64,000 nucleotides of DNA, from the NCBI RefSeq assembly GCF_048771995.1, contig NC_133026.1, forward strand, positions 106,840,501 through 106,904,500. The letters run 5' to 3'. Below the pieces are notes generated by a model. The model did no database searches, was not told the origin of the DNA, and saw only the letters and a list, made by a program, of their open reading frames with translations. The translations under genes and the position numbers were made by a program. Numbering within the stretch: the stretch's first letter is position 1; the number at the start of each line of letters is the position of its first letter. The DNA comes from Taeniopygia guttata (taxonomy: Eukaryota > Chordata > Aves > Passeriformes > Estrildidae). Shown piece by piece: positions 41,781 through 50,675 of the stretch.

Positions 41781-42059
41781 TCATACAGAAGACAACACCT
41801 CACTGGATGGATCTCTTCCCTTCTTGTCCTCACCCCTGTCGATATCAATCACATGAACTATGCCAGGCTTCAGGATCAGGTCATCGGTCTCTACGTGGCT
41901 CCTGTTGTCATCCACCTCGATGTACTTGCCCTTGGAGGGCTGGGTAGCCTTACCAAAGACATCTTTGAAGCGGCGCTTGAGTTCAACATCTGGGCAATAG
42001 ACGTACTCATACAGAGCACCAGCAAGGACTGCTCCGATTATTGGTCCCACCCAGTACAC
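41781..42059 (-). CDS. AQP4: AQP4 coding exon 5 (residues 232-323 and stop)
   Basis: This 279-nt exon includes the TGA at 41783-41781 and follows a long pyrimidine tract and TTTGCAG acceptor. It encodes helix 6 ([13 protein letters not shown]) and the cytoplasmic tail, including the strongly conserved stretch around [16 protein letters not shown] (Ser285 kept). It ends VLSSV, a class I PDZ ligand. Residue 276, a phosphoserine in mammals, is Lys here. The stop is followed by CTAG, which matters for the readthrough extension described separately. Confidence 0.97.
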   Translation of the reverse strand: MYWVGPIIGAVLAGALYEYVYCPDVELKRRFKDVFGKATQPSKGKYIEVDDNRSHVETDDLILKPGIVHVIDIDRGEDKKGRDPSSEVLSSV

Positions 42060-45000
42060 CTGCAAAAAAAGAGGTGGGAAAAAATCCCAGGCATTAAGCT
42101 TTTAAATTAACAGTGATAAGAAGACTGACAAGCAGGCCCACTTCTTCAAAGGGAAATAATTTTCTAAAGTTTTATTGGTCTATCTCTTTACAGGAGGCCT
42201 CTTCTAAACTTTTTGTTGCTCATTGCCAGCTGTAGACCACAAATACGGACTTTTTGCAAGAAGACACACAAAGGAAACATCGATGTGGAAAAGTGTTTTT
42301 CTTTTTCCATTTTGAAACAAGATGACAGTGAATTTTCAAGGAAAACAAGCTCTTCCTAGTGTACACACAAAGAGTTCTGCTTTGGTATTTCAGACTTAGG
42401 TTTCCAAAATATTTCAAATTTGGCATTTAATCCTACAGAATACAACAGGCAGTCAACCACAACAGGCAGTCTGATAATTTAATTTAAATAAACAAACACA
42501 ATGGACATAACGCAACTTCCTAGGTACCTATCTATTTCATCACAACAGGCAGCAGTGCAGTAACATTAGTAGGTGCAAAAGCCCGCAGGCTCCTGTCAAT
42601 GGTGTGCCAATGTCACTGCTCTGGAGAAAGAGAAAAGGCTGTCTTTCCAAGTGGCCAGGACAGTAACTAAGCTTCTCCTGAAAGTTTTTCCATGGTGCAT
42701 TTGTTTATTGTTTATAGCTTTAGTTATAAATTACAGGCTTCCTCAGAGTATGGATAATTAATCTTGTGAAAAACTACAGCAGTTTTTCATATGAACAAGC
42801 CATTCACTGATAACTGGGTAAATCTGCCTCAATAGGATAACTCTTGGGAACAAAGTTACACATGGTATCGTGTTTGCAGAATTGAAGCCTTAGGGCCTGA
42901 AGACAATGCTATTTCTATTCTTAGCTGCAGTGGGAGCAATGTGGGCTTCATACTTTAAAAATCAAGAAAATCCTTATATGCACTATAATGCGCAGCTCTT
43001 CCAGTTAACACTGAAAGTCTTCCTAGAAGTGATTTCCCTCTCTGTAATTAGGTGAGGCTGAGCTGTGATCCATCTCTCCCTTATAAAATCTGAAATGCTT
43101 TTTTATAACTTGGGTTGTTGAATGCTATAGAAATTTACTGCATCATTCACAGCCTGCTTATAATATTGTTTCCTGCACAACTGCTCCTGGCTAAGCTGAC
43201 ACTTTCAAACTGAAGCAGGTAACATCTGGCCTGGTCTGCAAATACCAGACTGCAACCTCTTCATCTCTCACTGCAGGCATTTGCCGAGACAGATTCTCCC
43301 CCAGGAACCAGATCACAGAGGGTCCCTGTTCTCATTTTATACATCTGCCCCAGTTTGCTGCAGAACCAGGTGAAATGTGAAGTTGACAGAATTACTTCCA
43401 TAGCTCCTCAGCAGCAGGACCAGCGGGGTTTGCAATTTGCCTTGGAGGTTTTTCCTTTCCAGCATTCTTTTAGCCTTCTTGGGTCGCTCTTTTTTTTTTG
43501 TTTGGTTTTTTTTTTTTTTTTTTAACTTTTCCTATTATTTCCTTTTTATTCCAGCTACTACCTCCACAAAACAGCCCCTGAATAGTAAGATGCTATTCCA
43601 ACATGCTGCATGCTGCACTGCAGTCCTAGGTGAGGAGCATGCCTAAGCTTGAGGCAGGTCAGTGCCTGTCCTCCTCAGGGATGGTCTCTATGGGATGTAC
43701 TTGGAGAGATAACTGAAGGCAAATGACTTATGAAAAATCCTGACCACTCTTTGTTGCTATGATGAAGTATGAAAAGAGAGTTACCCATTGGTTTTCCCAT
43801 GTGCCCATAATGACAGCAGGTCCAAATGATCGAGCTGGGTTCATACTGGCACCGGTGTAATTAATCTAAAGCAGAGAGAAAACATCGCCTGTTATTAAAG
43901 TCTGGAAGGTAGTGATTCAATTCGTGTGGGACACCCTGGTTTTGTAACGCTCCTCCTCTTTACAACAGGTATCGTCACTCTCCTGAGTCTTAACACAAAG
44001 TTAAAAAAAGTCATCACATGAACAGCCAGAAAAGTTCTGGTGCAACACCCTTCCCAAAGGGACACTCCTGACACTCCAAAGTCCTTTGGCATAGATTTAT
44101 AAAGAATACAGCAGCTATATAGCTGTAATTGCTCTAAAGGTCACAAAAGTTTCCTTTTACATCTGAAGTAGATATAAAGGGTAAAGGGATCTATTTTTTT
44201 AAAGAGAAACCATTAACTTACAGCAAATAAATGTCCAATTGCAACAGAAAATCCAATTGCCAAAGCTACTGAACCAGTGACATCACTTCGTTTTGAATCA
44301 CAGCTAGCAAAAATAGTAAAAACCAGCTGGAATGTAATTATCAATTCCACCAGGAGTCCATGCCCAGCAGAAAGATCTCGGTGTACCTGGAAGAAGGCAA
44401 AGAAACACCAAAAATGAAGAAAAGGTGATTTTGTAAATCAGAAAGCCATCACATGCACAGATTGTATTTCAATGAATGGTATTTCTAAATAGTACAAGGT
44501 GAAATACAACAATGAACTTTTAGAGGTACAGATTTCCCCCCTCTTCACTCTTCTCCCTATTTTTTTTTTTTTTACTTTAAAATGGTTTTTGATTTTGAGA
44601 AACATGGAAAATCAATGAGGACTGAGAACAGAAGGCTTAATAGTAACACCCAACTGGAACTTCAAAGTTAGACTGCAGAAGTATAGTTTATTTTTACGCA
44701 GGGATTTGCAAATGCTGCACTTCCCTTTCACCATTTTTTTTTTCCTTGGGATCACTGTAATTTACTATTCAATTATAAATTCATTAATTAGCCCTGACTT
44801 AATTAATTTAAATTTCAATTAAAAATTAAGCAGTGTGTGGCTCAAGTGCATTTTTAATAAGTCCTGCAACAGGGCTAACTGATGGCATTCCTTATTAGTT
44901 TAGAACAAAGCTGAAATCTAAGCCACAATCTATTTCAAAAGTATGTCATTTTAAATTGATGTTTTTTCAATCCCCATCATAATAGCATGGAATTAATTTC

Positions 45001-48000
45001 CCCCTTCCCCAGACCATATAAAAATGGCATTTCACACATATATTATTTAAATTTTGCATATAAATTAACACTACCTGCTGTCATCAGATTTGGGGACGTT
45101 CTAGGAAAGAGAGCTTCTATAAAAAGATCAGCTATAGCTATTACACCGCATAAACCCATCCTAAGGAGAGCTTTAAGCCCTGTCTGGATGTTGTAAACAA
45201 ACCAGCAAGATGTGAAAATCTGAGCTCTCCTCATTCTGTGTGACACTGATCCTATTTTCTCAGGGTCTGAGCCAGCCTAGTTCAGGAGGCAGAGGAGAAG
45301 TGATTACCGCAGTGACTCCCAGGCCTCCCACCACGCTGGGCGGTGTGACGAGGTAAAGGATGCCCGCGCCCACGATGGCTCCCAGGCACTGCGCAAGAAT
45401 GTAGAAGACGGACTTGGCAAGGCTGATCTTCCTCGTGCAGACCATTGCCACGGTCACAGCAGGGTTGATGTGGCCTCCGCTGATGTGTCCAAAGCACTGC
45501 ACCATGGTGGCAATGCTGAGTCCAAAGCAGAGGGATATAAGGACCATGTCTACAGGCAGGGGCTTCTCTGCTCCACCCCAGTTGATCGTGGAGCCGAGGC
45601 TGAGGAGGACAAAAATGAGCATGGCCAAAAATTCTGCTGAAACGGCCTTCCAGAAGGGCTGAGTCCAGACTCCTTTAAACGCCACCATAATTCTCTTACA
45701 CTTACACAGACGTCCACACTTACTGAAAAGGAAAGAAAATCTTTGTCAGAAGTCACCAAGTAAACCTTACACTCTCCTGTTAGGGGCTGCTCTTCAGCAG
45801 ACTTTGGAGAGAAGGTGGCAACACTGAGTATCCTTGTGCTGGGACAACCACAGATTACACTCTTAGAGGAGACTGCCCTTAAGACATGCCCAGTGTTGGA
45901 GTGTCTGCAGGACATGGGGTAATTAATCCCTCCTTGCAATAACTCTGTATAGTTTCAGCTCCCAAAAAGCAACATCAGTGTATTTTGAAATGATCATTAA
46001 ATTAAGTGTAGTCTTTTATGCTAGATGGCCTCTGATTTAGAGGCTGTATAGCTCTACCACTTCCAGTGGCCTGTTGATCATGATGTTCATTAAAACAGTG
46101 AGTATCCTTTTTCTACACAAATCTGTAATTTCCATAAAGCAGGTAAGATAATTCAAAAAAAAGCAGTATCTTACTAGACTAGTGGTTTTTGATGACAGTG
46201 TAGTGTTGGGAAGTTGCCCTGGGAACCAGAACATAAGTTTATTTGCTTGAACCCTCACACAGACCAGTATTTCAATTTATATTTATTCAAAGAGCAGTTT
46301 CTTCAGTGTGGATAGTGGGTGGAAATTGAATTCAGGCAGGAGAATAGATGCAATCCTACATTCTGACCTTTAAATCAATCGTGTAATCAATAAAATGCTT
46401 TCTTTTGGGCTAATGGTGCCAATTGAGCTGGGGAATAGAGCAATATTTTCTGCATGTGTGGTGTGTAAAACTCTGCATGGCAAAGGAAGTAGTGTTTTGG
46501 CTTTTTTTCCTGTCTGGAGATGCTATTTATTAGTCTACACTGCCTTCCTGATGAGTTACAATTTTGCTAGATGTTCAGATACCTATGAAAGTGGGTCACC
46601 AAAGAAAAGTTATTTGTGGTATTAATAAATTAGGAGAATAAGCCAAAAGGGAAGCATTTTAATTAGTTTCTAAGGAATGTTAAAAAGATTCTTCTCTAAA
46701 AACAAAAGCAAGGAACATCCGACCCATTCAAAAATTAGGAAACAAAAGAAAGAATATTCAGCTGCTACATTTGGGAACAGAATTTCAAGTGGAAGATGGA
46801 TGAATTTATGCTCAGTTATCTATGGTAACTGAGCTACAATGCATATTTAATACCAGTTACATCAGAAAGAAGCATAAAAGGCATGTCTGCCCTTTTCAAA
46901 TCTTTGCAAGAGGAATGGTCCATGAATTTCTTAACAGTTGCAGTGAGTAATGGAAAAGCAATTTAATGCTGTGACAGGAGCAAATAAGTTGTTTCCCTGA
47001 CTCATTTCCTATGCTAATTTACTCTGTATTTTGGATAGGCTTTTTGAGCTCTATCTCAGTTCTCTAGACCCTCAGATGAGAATAATTACATTCTCTCCTA
47101 AAAATGGCTCTTGTGAAGTGCTTATGAAGGGATCTGAGACACTTGAACGAGACATGTTCTTCTAGAGAAGTGAAGCCAGAACCTCAAAAGAGAAGAAAGT
47201 AATCCCCAAATCTGTTGATTTTAAGTCAAACTCAAGACAAATGGAAAGATGTTTTTGAAAGATCTTATATTAGCAGTCAGTTAATGACCAACCATTCAGA
47301 CTAGACTTTTTGTACAAAATGAACCCAAAATCATTGCCTTCCTCAAAGCTGAAGGTCACAGGTATTTGTGACCTTCAGCTTTGAACCCTATGCCCAGATT
47401 CACACTGATGCTTCCTCACAAAAAATTTACCTTAGTGACCTGAGTAAGATACAGGTATCCATACTGAGAAAAGCTCTTTTTCCCAGGCCCCTGGGCATGT
47501 TCCAGGTGAACATAGGGATGCCCATGGAAAAGAAACCTGGGACCCCTGTGCACAGACAAGGGAAGCAGCACTCAGCTACTCTTTTATCCCTCAGCTCAGC
47601 TGGGATGTAACCTGGATTTTCCTGTGCAAGCCCTGGTGTTATAATCAAGAGTTTTGAAAGATTTCCAGACACCAAGGGCACTATGGGGGGAATGTAGGTT
47701 TATGGAGCATGGTGACTCCTGATGTCTTTGTTCAAATGCGCCTGACTGTCTCTTTCTGTACTCAGAGAACAGCAAGATCAGCAACTTAGTTACACACCTT
47801 CATCCCAGAAAGTGGACAGAAAAAGGTGTTTGTATTTGGCATTAAGATGATGCAGTTGACTTCTCACTGGTTGTGGAACATCTTGGAAAATCACCTTAAG
47901 AGTGAGTGTGTGTGTGCACATGCATGTGGAAGATCACACCTTCTACTGGACTGATGGTGGGCCTGGCTAGAAGGAGGCTGCTGCTGATGAAAGATAGATC

Positions 48001-49711
48001 TCAGATTGTTTCTCCAGATGAGAGCACGTGCAGTCAATTCAGTCAATATTATTTGTAGCCCTGAAAATGCAGAAATACTGCATGCAAGCCAAATCTTCAA
48101 ACACAAAAGCTGGCTCACAACATAAGTTTTGTTTTTCTGAAACATGCTGCATAGAACTCTGTCAGCCATATTTACAGTTAACATCTATTTTTAATCCATA
48201 CTTTTTTTTTTTTTTTTTTTAAGCAGTCTGTTTTTCTATGATTTCAACACCAAGCAAAATGCTCAGCTGTGATGGCCAAATTTCTCTTTTAAACTGCACA
48301 CCTTTCCTCCCTACAGAAAACCCCCCTATAAATGTTAATAAAAGCTTAATACTATGTTTGAGCCCTGAGCCAAGGTTTTCACTTAAATCCAAAGGCAATC
48401 AGCAACTCAGAAACCAAAATCATCTCAAACATCCACTATTTGTTGAGCATACAGTTAGATTTAAAGGTTGGAGATAAGACAGAGTGATGGCTGCGACAGG
48501 TCTGAAATTGAAATGGGACATCTCAGCAGCTAAGATTTGCAATCAAAATTGCAGAAAGTAGGGTTTTTTTTGAGTAGTTGTTGTTCACGCTTTCCTTAGA
48601 TAAATTCAAAATATGACAGAAAACCACTTTAATGTGATGGTCACACATTAATTTCACAGGTGGGCACACTGGAAATTCTCTGGTCTGGGCTACAAGATTA
48701 CACAGTAAATTGTGTCTGATAGGACGCAAGGTGGGTTTTGCAGATCACATTGCCAGCAGGGTTTCAGGCGTGATTATGGCTTCAAAGCCATAACAATGTA
48801 AATCATAAAAAAGGTTTTGGTACAAAAGTCAAACTGTATTTTAAAAATTCTTCATTTTCTAACGAATATAATTTCAAGGAGCAGAGCACACACCCTGGAC
48901 GCAGGCTGGCGGCCAGCCACTCCACAGGACACTGCTGTCACACTTAAGTTCTGTGCGTGCAGTGGCTATTTACAGCGGCATCTCCGCAGCAAGCTCCCAC
49001 GCTGCCCGACCTGAGCTTGCACCGCCGGCTGGAGCTCAAATGGACATCGGGCACCTGCCGGCCAACTTTGAGGGAAGAGGGCGACACGCCGCTGTTGCAA
49101 AACCAAGGCACGGTCGCAGGGCTTGCTTTGTAATAATTTGGCCTCGTTTTCCAGAAAGCTGTTAAATGAGCGACTGGCATGGATATCCACAGGAGGTGGG
49201 GAGCTTGGGAGCCCAGAACCGCAACTTTTTCGCTGTGCCGTCCCTGGGCTTTCTCCACACACGACACACTATTGCAGGACTGCAAGTGGACGACAGAGTT
49301 TTAACATGTGGAAAGAGATTGTGAGTTTGCTTCTCGCTGCACCCTTCACACCTCTGATGTTAAAACTCCAGAGCGACCGACAGGCTCCGATAGTGCCTTC
49401 GGGAAGAGGGAGCTGCTGCCTGGCTACCATCCCTCAGTGCAAAACGCAGGAGAGAGGCAGCAGCGCGGAGCCTCACACCTGGCCGCGCACTCCTGCCGGC
49501 GCCGCACAGTCCCATCCCGCGGCCGCGCACCCCCCGCGTCCCAGCTTTCCATAAACTCGTCTCTGGTTTGGGGGGGGCTGTCCCCGCCCGCCTGCCTGTC
49601 TCCTGCCTGTCTCCCGCCTGTCTCCCGCCTGCCTTCCCTCCCTCCCCTCTCCGCGCCCCGCGCAGAGCCGCGCACTCACCCGCGGCGCGGAGCGGCCGCT
49701 CCGTCGCTCAT
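41781..49711 (-). CDS. AQP4: Aquaporin-4 gene, full coding span (five exons)
   Basis: Water channel of the MIP family, known in vertebrates from astrocyte endfeet, ependyma and other basolateral membranes. Joining 49711-49680, 45722-45308, 44386-44222, 43865-43785 and 42059-41781 gives an uninterrupted frame of 972 nt and 323 residues, equal to the human protein. All introns are GT-AG (about 3957, 921, 356 and 1725 nt). Both pore NPA motifs fall at residues 97-99 and 213-215. The aromatic/arginine filter residues F77, H201, A210 and R216 are present, and six membrane segments are readable. The C-terminus ends in SSV, the PDZ ligand that in mammals binds syntrophin. Changes relative to human, from memory of the family, include loss of the N153 glycosylation sequon and Lys at position 276. 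No frameshift or internal stop is present, so the gene looks intact. The identification is secure; transcription start and polyadenylation sites are not established. Confidence 0.97.
42060..43784 (-). other. AQP4: AQP4 intron 4
   Basis: 1725 nt, phase 0. It holds a T-rich tract at 43490-43523 and three copies of an 11-12 bp word (ACAACAGGCAGT) at 42442, 42459 and 42542. No other feature is recognised. Confidence 0.9.
43490..43523. repeat. T-rich tract in AQP4 intron 4
   Basis: T runs are interrupted by GTTTGG. Confidence 0.9.
43785..43865 (-). CDS. AQP4: AQP4 coding exon 4 (residues 205-231)
   Basis: This 81-nt, phase-0 exon encodes 27 residues beginning [15 protein letters not shown] and ending GTWENQW. 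It is bounded by the acceptor TGCTTTAG and the donor GTAACT. It carries the second pore half-helix with N213-P214-A215 and Arg216 of the aromatic/arginine filter. The NYT sequon at N206 is kept. Length and phase equal the corresponding mammalian exon. Confidence 0.96.
43866..44221 (-). other. AQP4: AQP4 intron 3
   Basis: 356 nt, phase 0, donor GTAAGT and acceptor TGCTTTAG. I see no repeat or other element in it. Confidence 0.9.
44222..44386 (-). CDS. AQP4: AQP4 coding exon 3 (residues 150-204)
   Basis: This 165-nt, phase-0 exon encodes 55 residues from [10 protein letters not shown] to SVAIGHLFA. It is bounded by the acceptor CTTCTTCCAG and the donor GTAAGT. It contains the extracellular loop after helix 3, helices 4 and 5, Ser180 in the CDSKR loop, and His201 of the selectivity filter. 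The mammalian N-glycosylation sequon at N153 (NLT in human) reads DLS here and is lost. Exon length and boundaries equal the mammalian exon. Confidence 0.96.
44387..45307 (-). other. AQP4: AQP4 intron 2
   Basis: 921 nt between exons 2 and 3. It contains a very AT-rich patch at 44756-44850 with several TAATTA-type cores, and a poly(T) run at 44560-44573. The donor GTAATC departs from consensus at +5 and +6. Confidence 0.9.
45308..45722 (-). CDS. AQP4: AQP4 coding exon 2 (residues 11-149, M23 start)
   Basis: This 415-nt exon has the acceptor TTTTCAG and the donor GTAATC. It completes Gly11 and encodes residues 12-149: the N-terminal segment with Cys13, Cys17 and Cys19, Met23 at 45688-45686, membrane helices 1-3, and the first pore half-helix GHINPAV (N97-P98-A99). 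F77 of the selectivity filter and Ser111 in TRKISLAKS are present. The Met23 ATG has A at -3 and G at +4, a strong context, so initiation here by leaky scanning is plausible, as known for mammalian AQP4. Reading past the donor leads to a chance 15-codon intronic tail, so the donor was placed by homology to GLGVT. Confidence 0.97.
47343..47384. repeat. Perfect 18-bp inverted repeat, 6-nt loop
   Basis: The arms 47343-47360 and 47367-47384 are exact reverse complements (TCAAAGCTGAAGGTCACA and its complement) around the loop GGTATT. It lies in AQP4 intron 1. The stem is too short for a normal pri-miRNA; a template-switch inverted duplication is a simple explanation. Confidence 0.85.
48202..48220. 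repeat. Poly(T) run in AQP4 intron 1
   Basis: 19 consecutive T. Confidence 0.9.
49595..49631. repeat. 11-bp tandem repeat at start of AQP4 intron 1
   Basis: Three to four imperfect copies of CCTGTCTCCCG lie some 50-85 nt inside intron 1, within the CpG island. Confidence 0.6.
49680..49711 (-). CDS. AQP4: AQP4 coding exon 1 (M1-isoform N-terminus)
   Basis: This 32-nt coding segment encodes the first ten residues, [10 protein letters not shown], plus two bases of Gly11, and is followed on the minus strand by the donor GTGAGT. The M-S-D start and the exact spacing of 22 residues before the second ATG match mammalian M1-AQP4. The phase (two bases carried over) joins cleanly to the T that opens exon 2. 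The ATG has G at -3 and A at +4, a weaker context than the M23 start. The exon lies inside a CpG island. It is too short to show up as an ORF and was found by splicing logic and homology. Confidence 0.88.
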
Positions 49712-49738
49712 GCCTCCCCGGCGGGCGCGGTGAGCGGC

Positions 49739-49864
49739 GGGGCCGGGCGGGGGCCGGGGCGGGGGCCGGGACCTGGGCCGGGACCTGGGCCAGGGCCGGG
49801 GCGGGGGCGGGGGCCGGGGCCGGGACCGGGGCCGGGGCCGGGGCCGGGGCCGGGCGGGGGCGGG
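49739..49864. repeat. G-quadruplex-type GC minisatellite upstream of AQP4 ATG
   Basis: About 22 runs of three to five G on the plus strand are separated by one to three bases. The array is built from GGGCC(A), GGGACCT and GGGGCC units, including a stretch of tandem GGGGCC. It begins about 28 nt upstream of the M1 ATG, so it lies in the AQP4 5' UTR or core promoter. The G-rich strand is the template strand of AQP4. Confidence 0.85.
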
Positions 49865-50209
49865 ACGGCTCCCGAGCGTGCGGCGGCCGCGCTCCGCTCC
49901 CTACCTGCTGCGCCGGGCGGGCGGGCGGCACTCGAGGAACGGGCGCCGGAGCACCGGCTGCGGGCCGGCTGCGCTCATGTGCCCCTGCACAGCAAGGCAG
50001 GGGTTCGCGGCTGCCGGGCACAGAGAAGCCAGAGCGCTGTGCTCCTGCGGCGCGGGGCCGCCCGGCACTGGGGAGGACTCAAAGGCTGCTCAGTTTCTTC
50101 TCTGCCACTCACTGTGTTGAAGAGAACATAGCTCTAGCAGCTCAGCAGCCAGGGAATTTTATCCATCTAAAATGCCTATTAGTACCTTACTAGAGCTCTG
50201 CTGGTTGGA

Positions 50210-50675
50210 AAATCATAGAATCATAGAATATCCTGTCTTGGAAGGGACCCACTAGGACCGAGTCCAGCTCCTGGCTCTGCAAAAGACAGCCCCAAGAATC
50301 ACACAGTGTGCCTGAGAGCATTAACCAAACATCTCTTGAGTTCTGGTGCTGTGACCACTTCCCTGGTGAGCCTGTTCCACTGCCAAACCACCCTCTTGGT
50401 GAAGAATCTTTTTGTAGTGTGCATCCTAAGCATCCCCTGGCACACCTTCACACTATTCCCTCTGGTCCTATCATTGGTCACTGAAGGGAAGCGATCAGTC
50501 CACTGCCTCTCATGAAGAAGCTCTAGACTGATGACTCCCCTCAGTCTCCTTTTCTTCTGGCTGAACAAGTGACCCCAGCCACTCTGCATAAGGCTTCCCC
50601 TCTAGGTCTTTCACCCTCCTTGTAAACCTCCTTTGGATTCTTTCTAATAGCTGTATATAATTCTTATATTGCATT
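50210..50675 (-). mobile_element. CR1 LINE 3' end, reversed
   Basis: The plus strand opens with AATCATAGAATCATAGAAT, the reverse complement of the CR1 3' terminal repeat. On the minus strand a 96-codon open frame (50589-50299) corresponds to the end of the CR1 ORF2 (KRFFTKRVVWQWNRLTREVV). It is a 5'-truncated copy inserted just upstream of the AQP4 CpG island and is less decayed than the others here. Confidence 0.92.

Larger units (their letters stand above)
45723..49679 (-). other. AQP4: AQP4 intron 1
   Basis: Begins GTGAGT and ends TTTTCAG. It holds an 11-bp tandem repeat near the donor (49595-49631), a poly(T) run (48202-48220), and a perfect 18-bp hairpin (47343-47384). No further coding exon is recognised. 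In mammals alternative 5' exons of AQP4 exist; I cannot identify one here. Confidence 0.9.
48895..50075. promoter_or_regulatory. CpG island over AQP4 exon 1
   Basis: This is the only long GC- and CpG-rich stretch in the window, densest at 49480-49990, and it covers the first ATG. GC-box words (GGGCGG) recur at 49745 and in 49914-49928. No TATA-like word is seen on the minus strand close upstream of the ATG, so this looks like a CpG-type promoter. The start site is not visible, and whether transcription also runs rightward is unknown. Confidence 0.75.

Noticed and set aside
45260..45307. Extension of AQP4 exon 2 past its donor
   Set aside because: The 15 extra codons are unlike AQP4, and a GT donor sits exactly at the conserved exon boundary with exon 3 in phase.
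47343..47384. Reading the intron 1 hairpin as a microRNA gene
   Set aside because: A stem of 18 bp with a 6-nt loop is too short for Drosha processing, and the flanks do not extend the pairing.
49473..50131. 182- and 187-codon open frames across the CpG island (both strands)
   Set aside because: The Pro/Ala/Arg and Gly/Pro-rich translations are products of the GC minisatellite. The real coding piece here is the 32-nt AQP4 exon 1.
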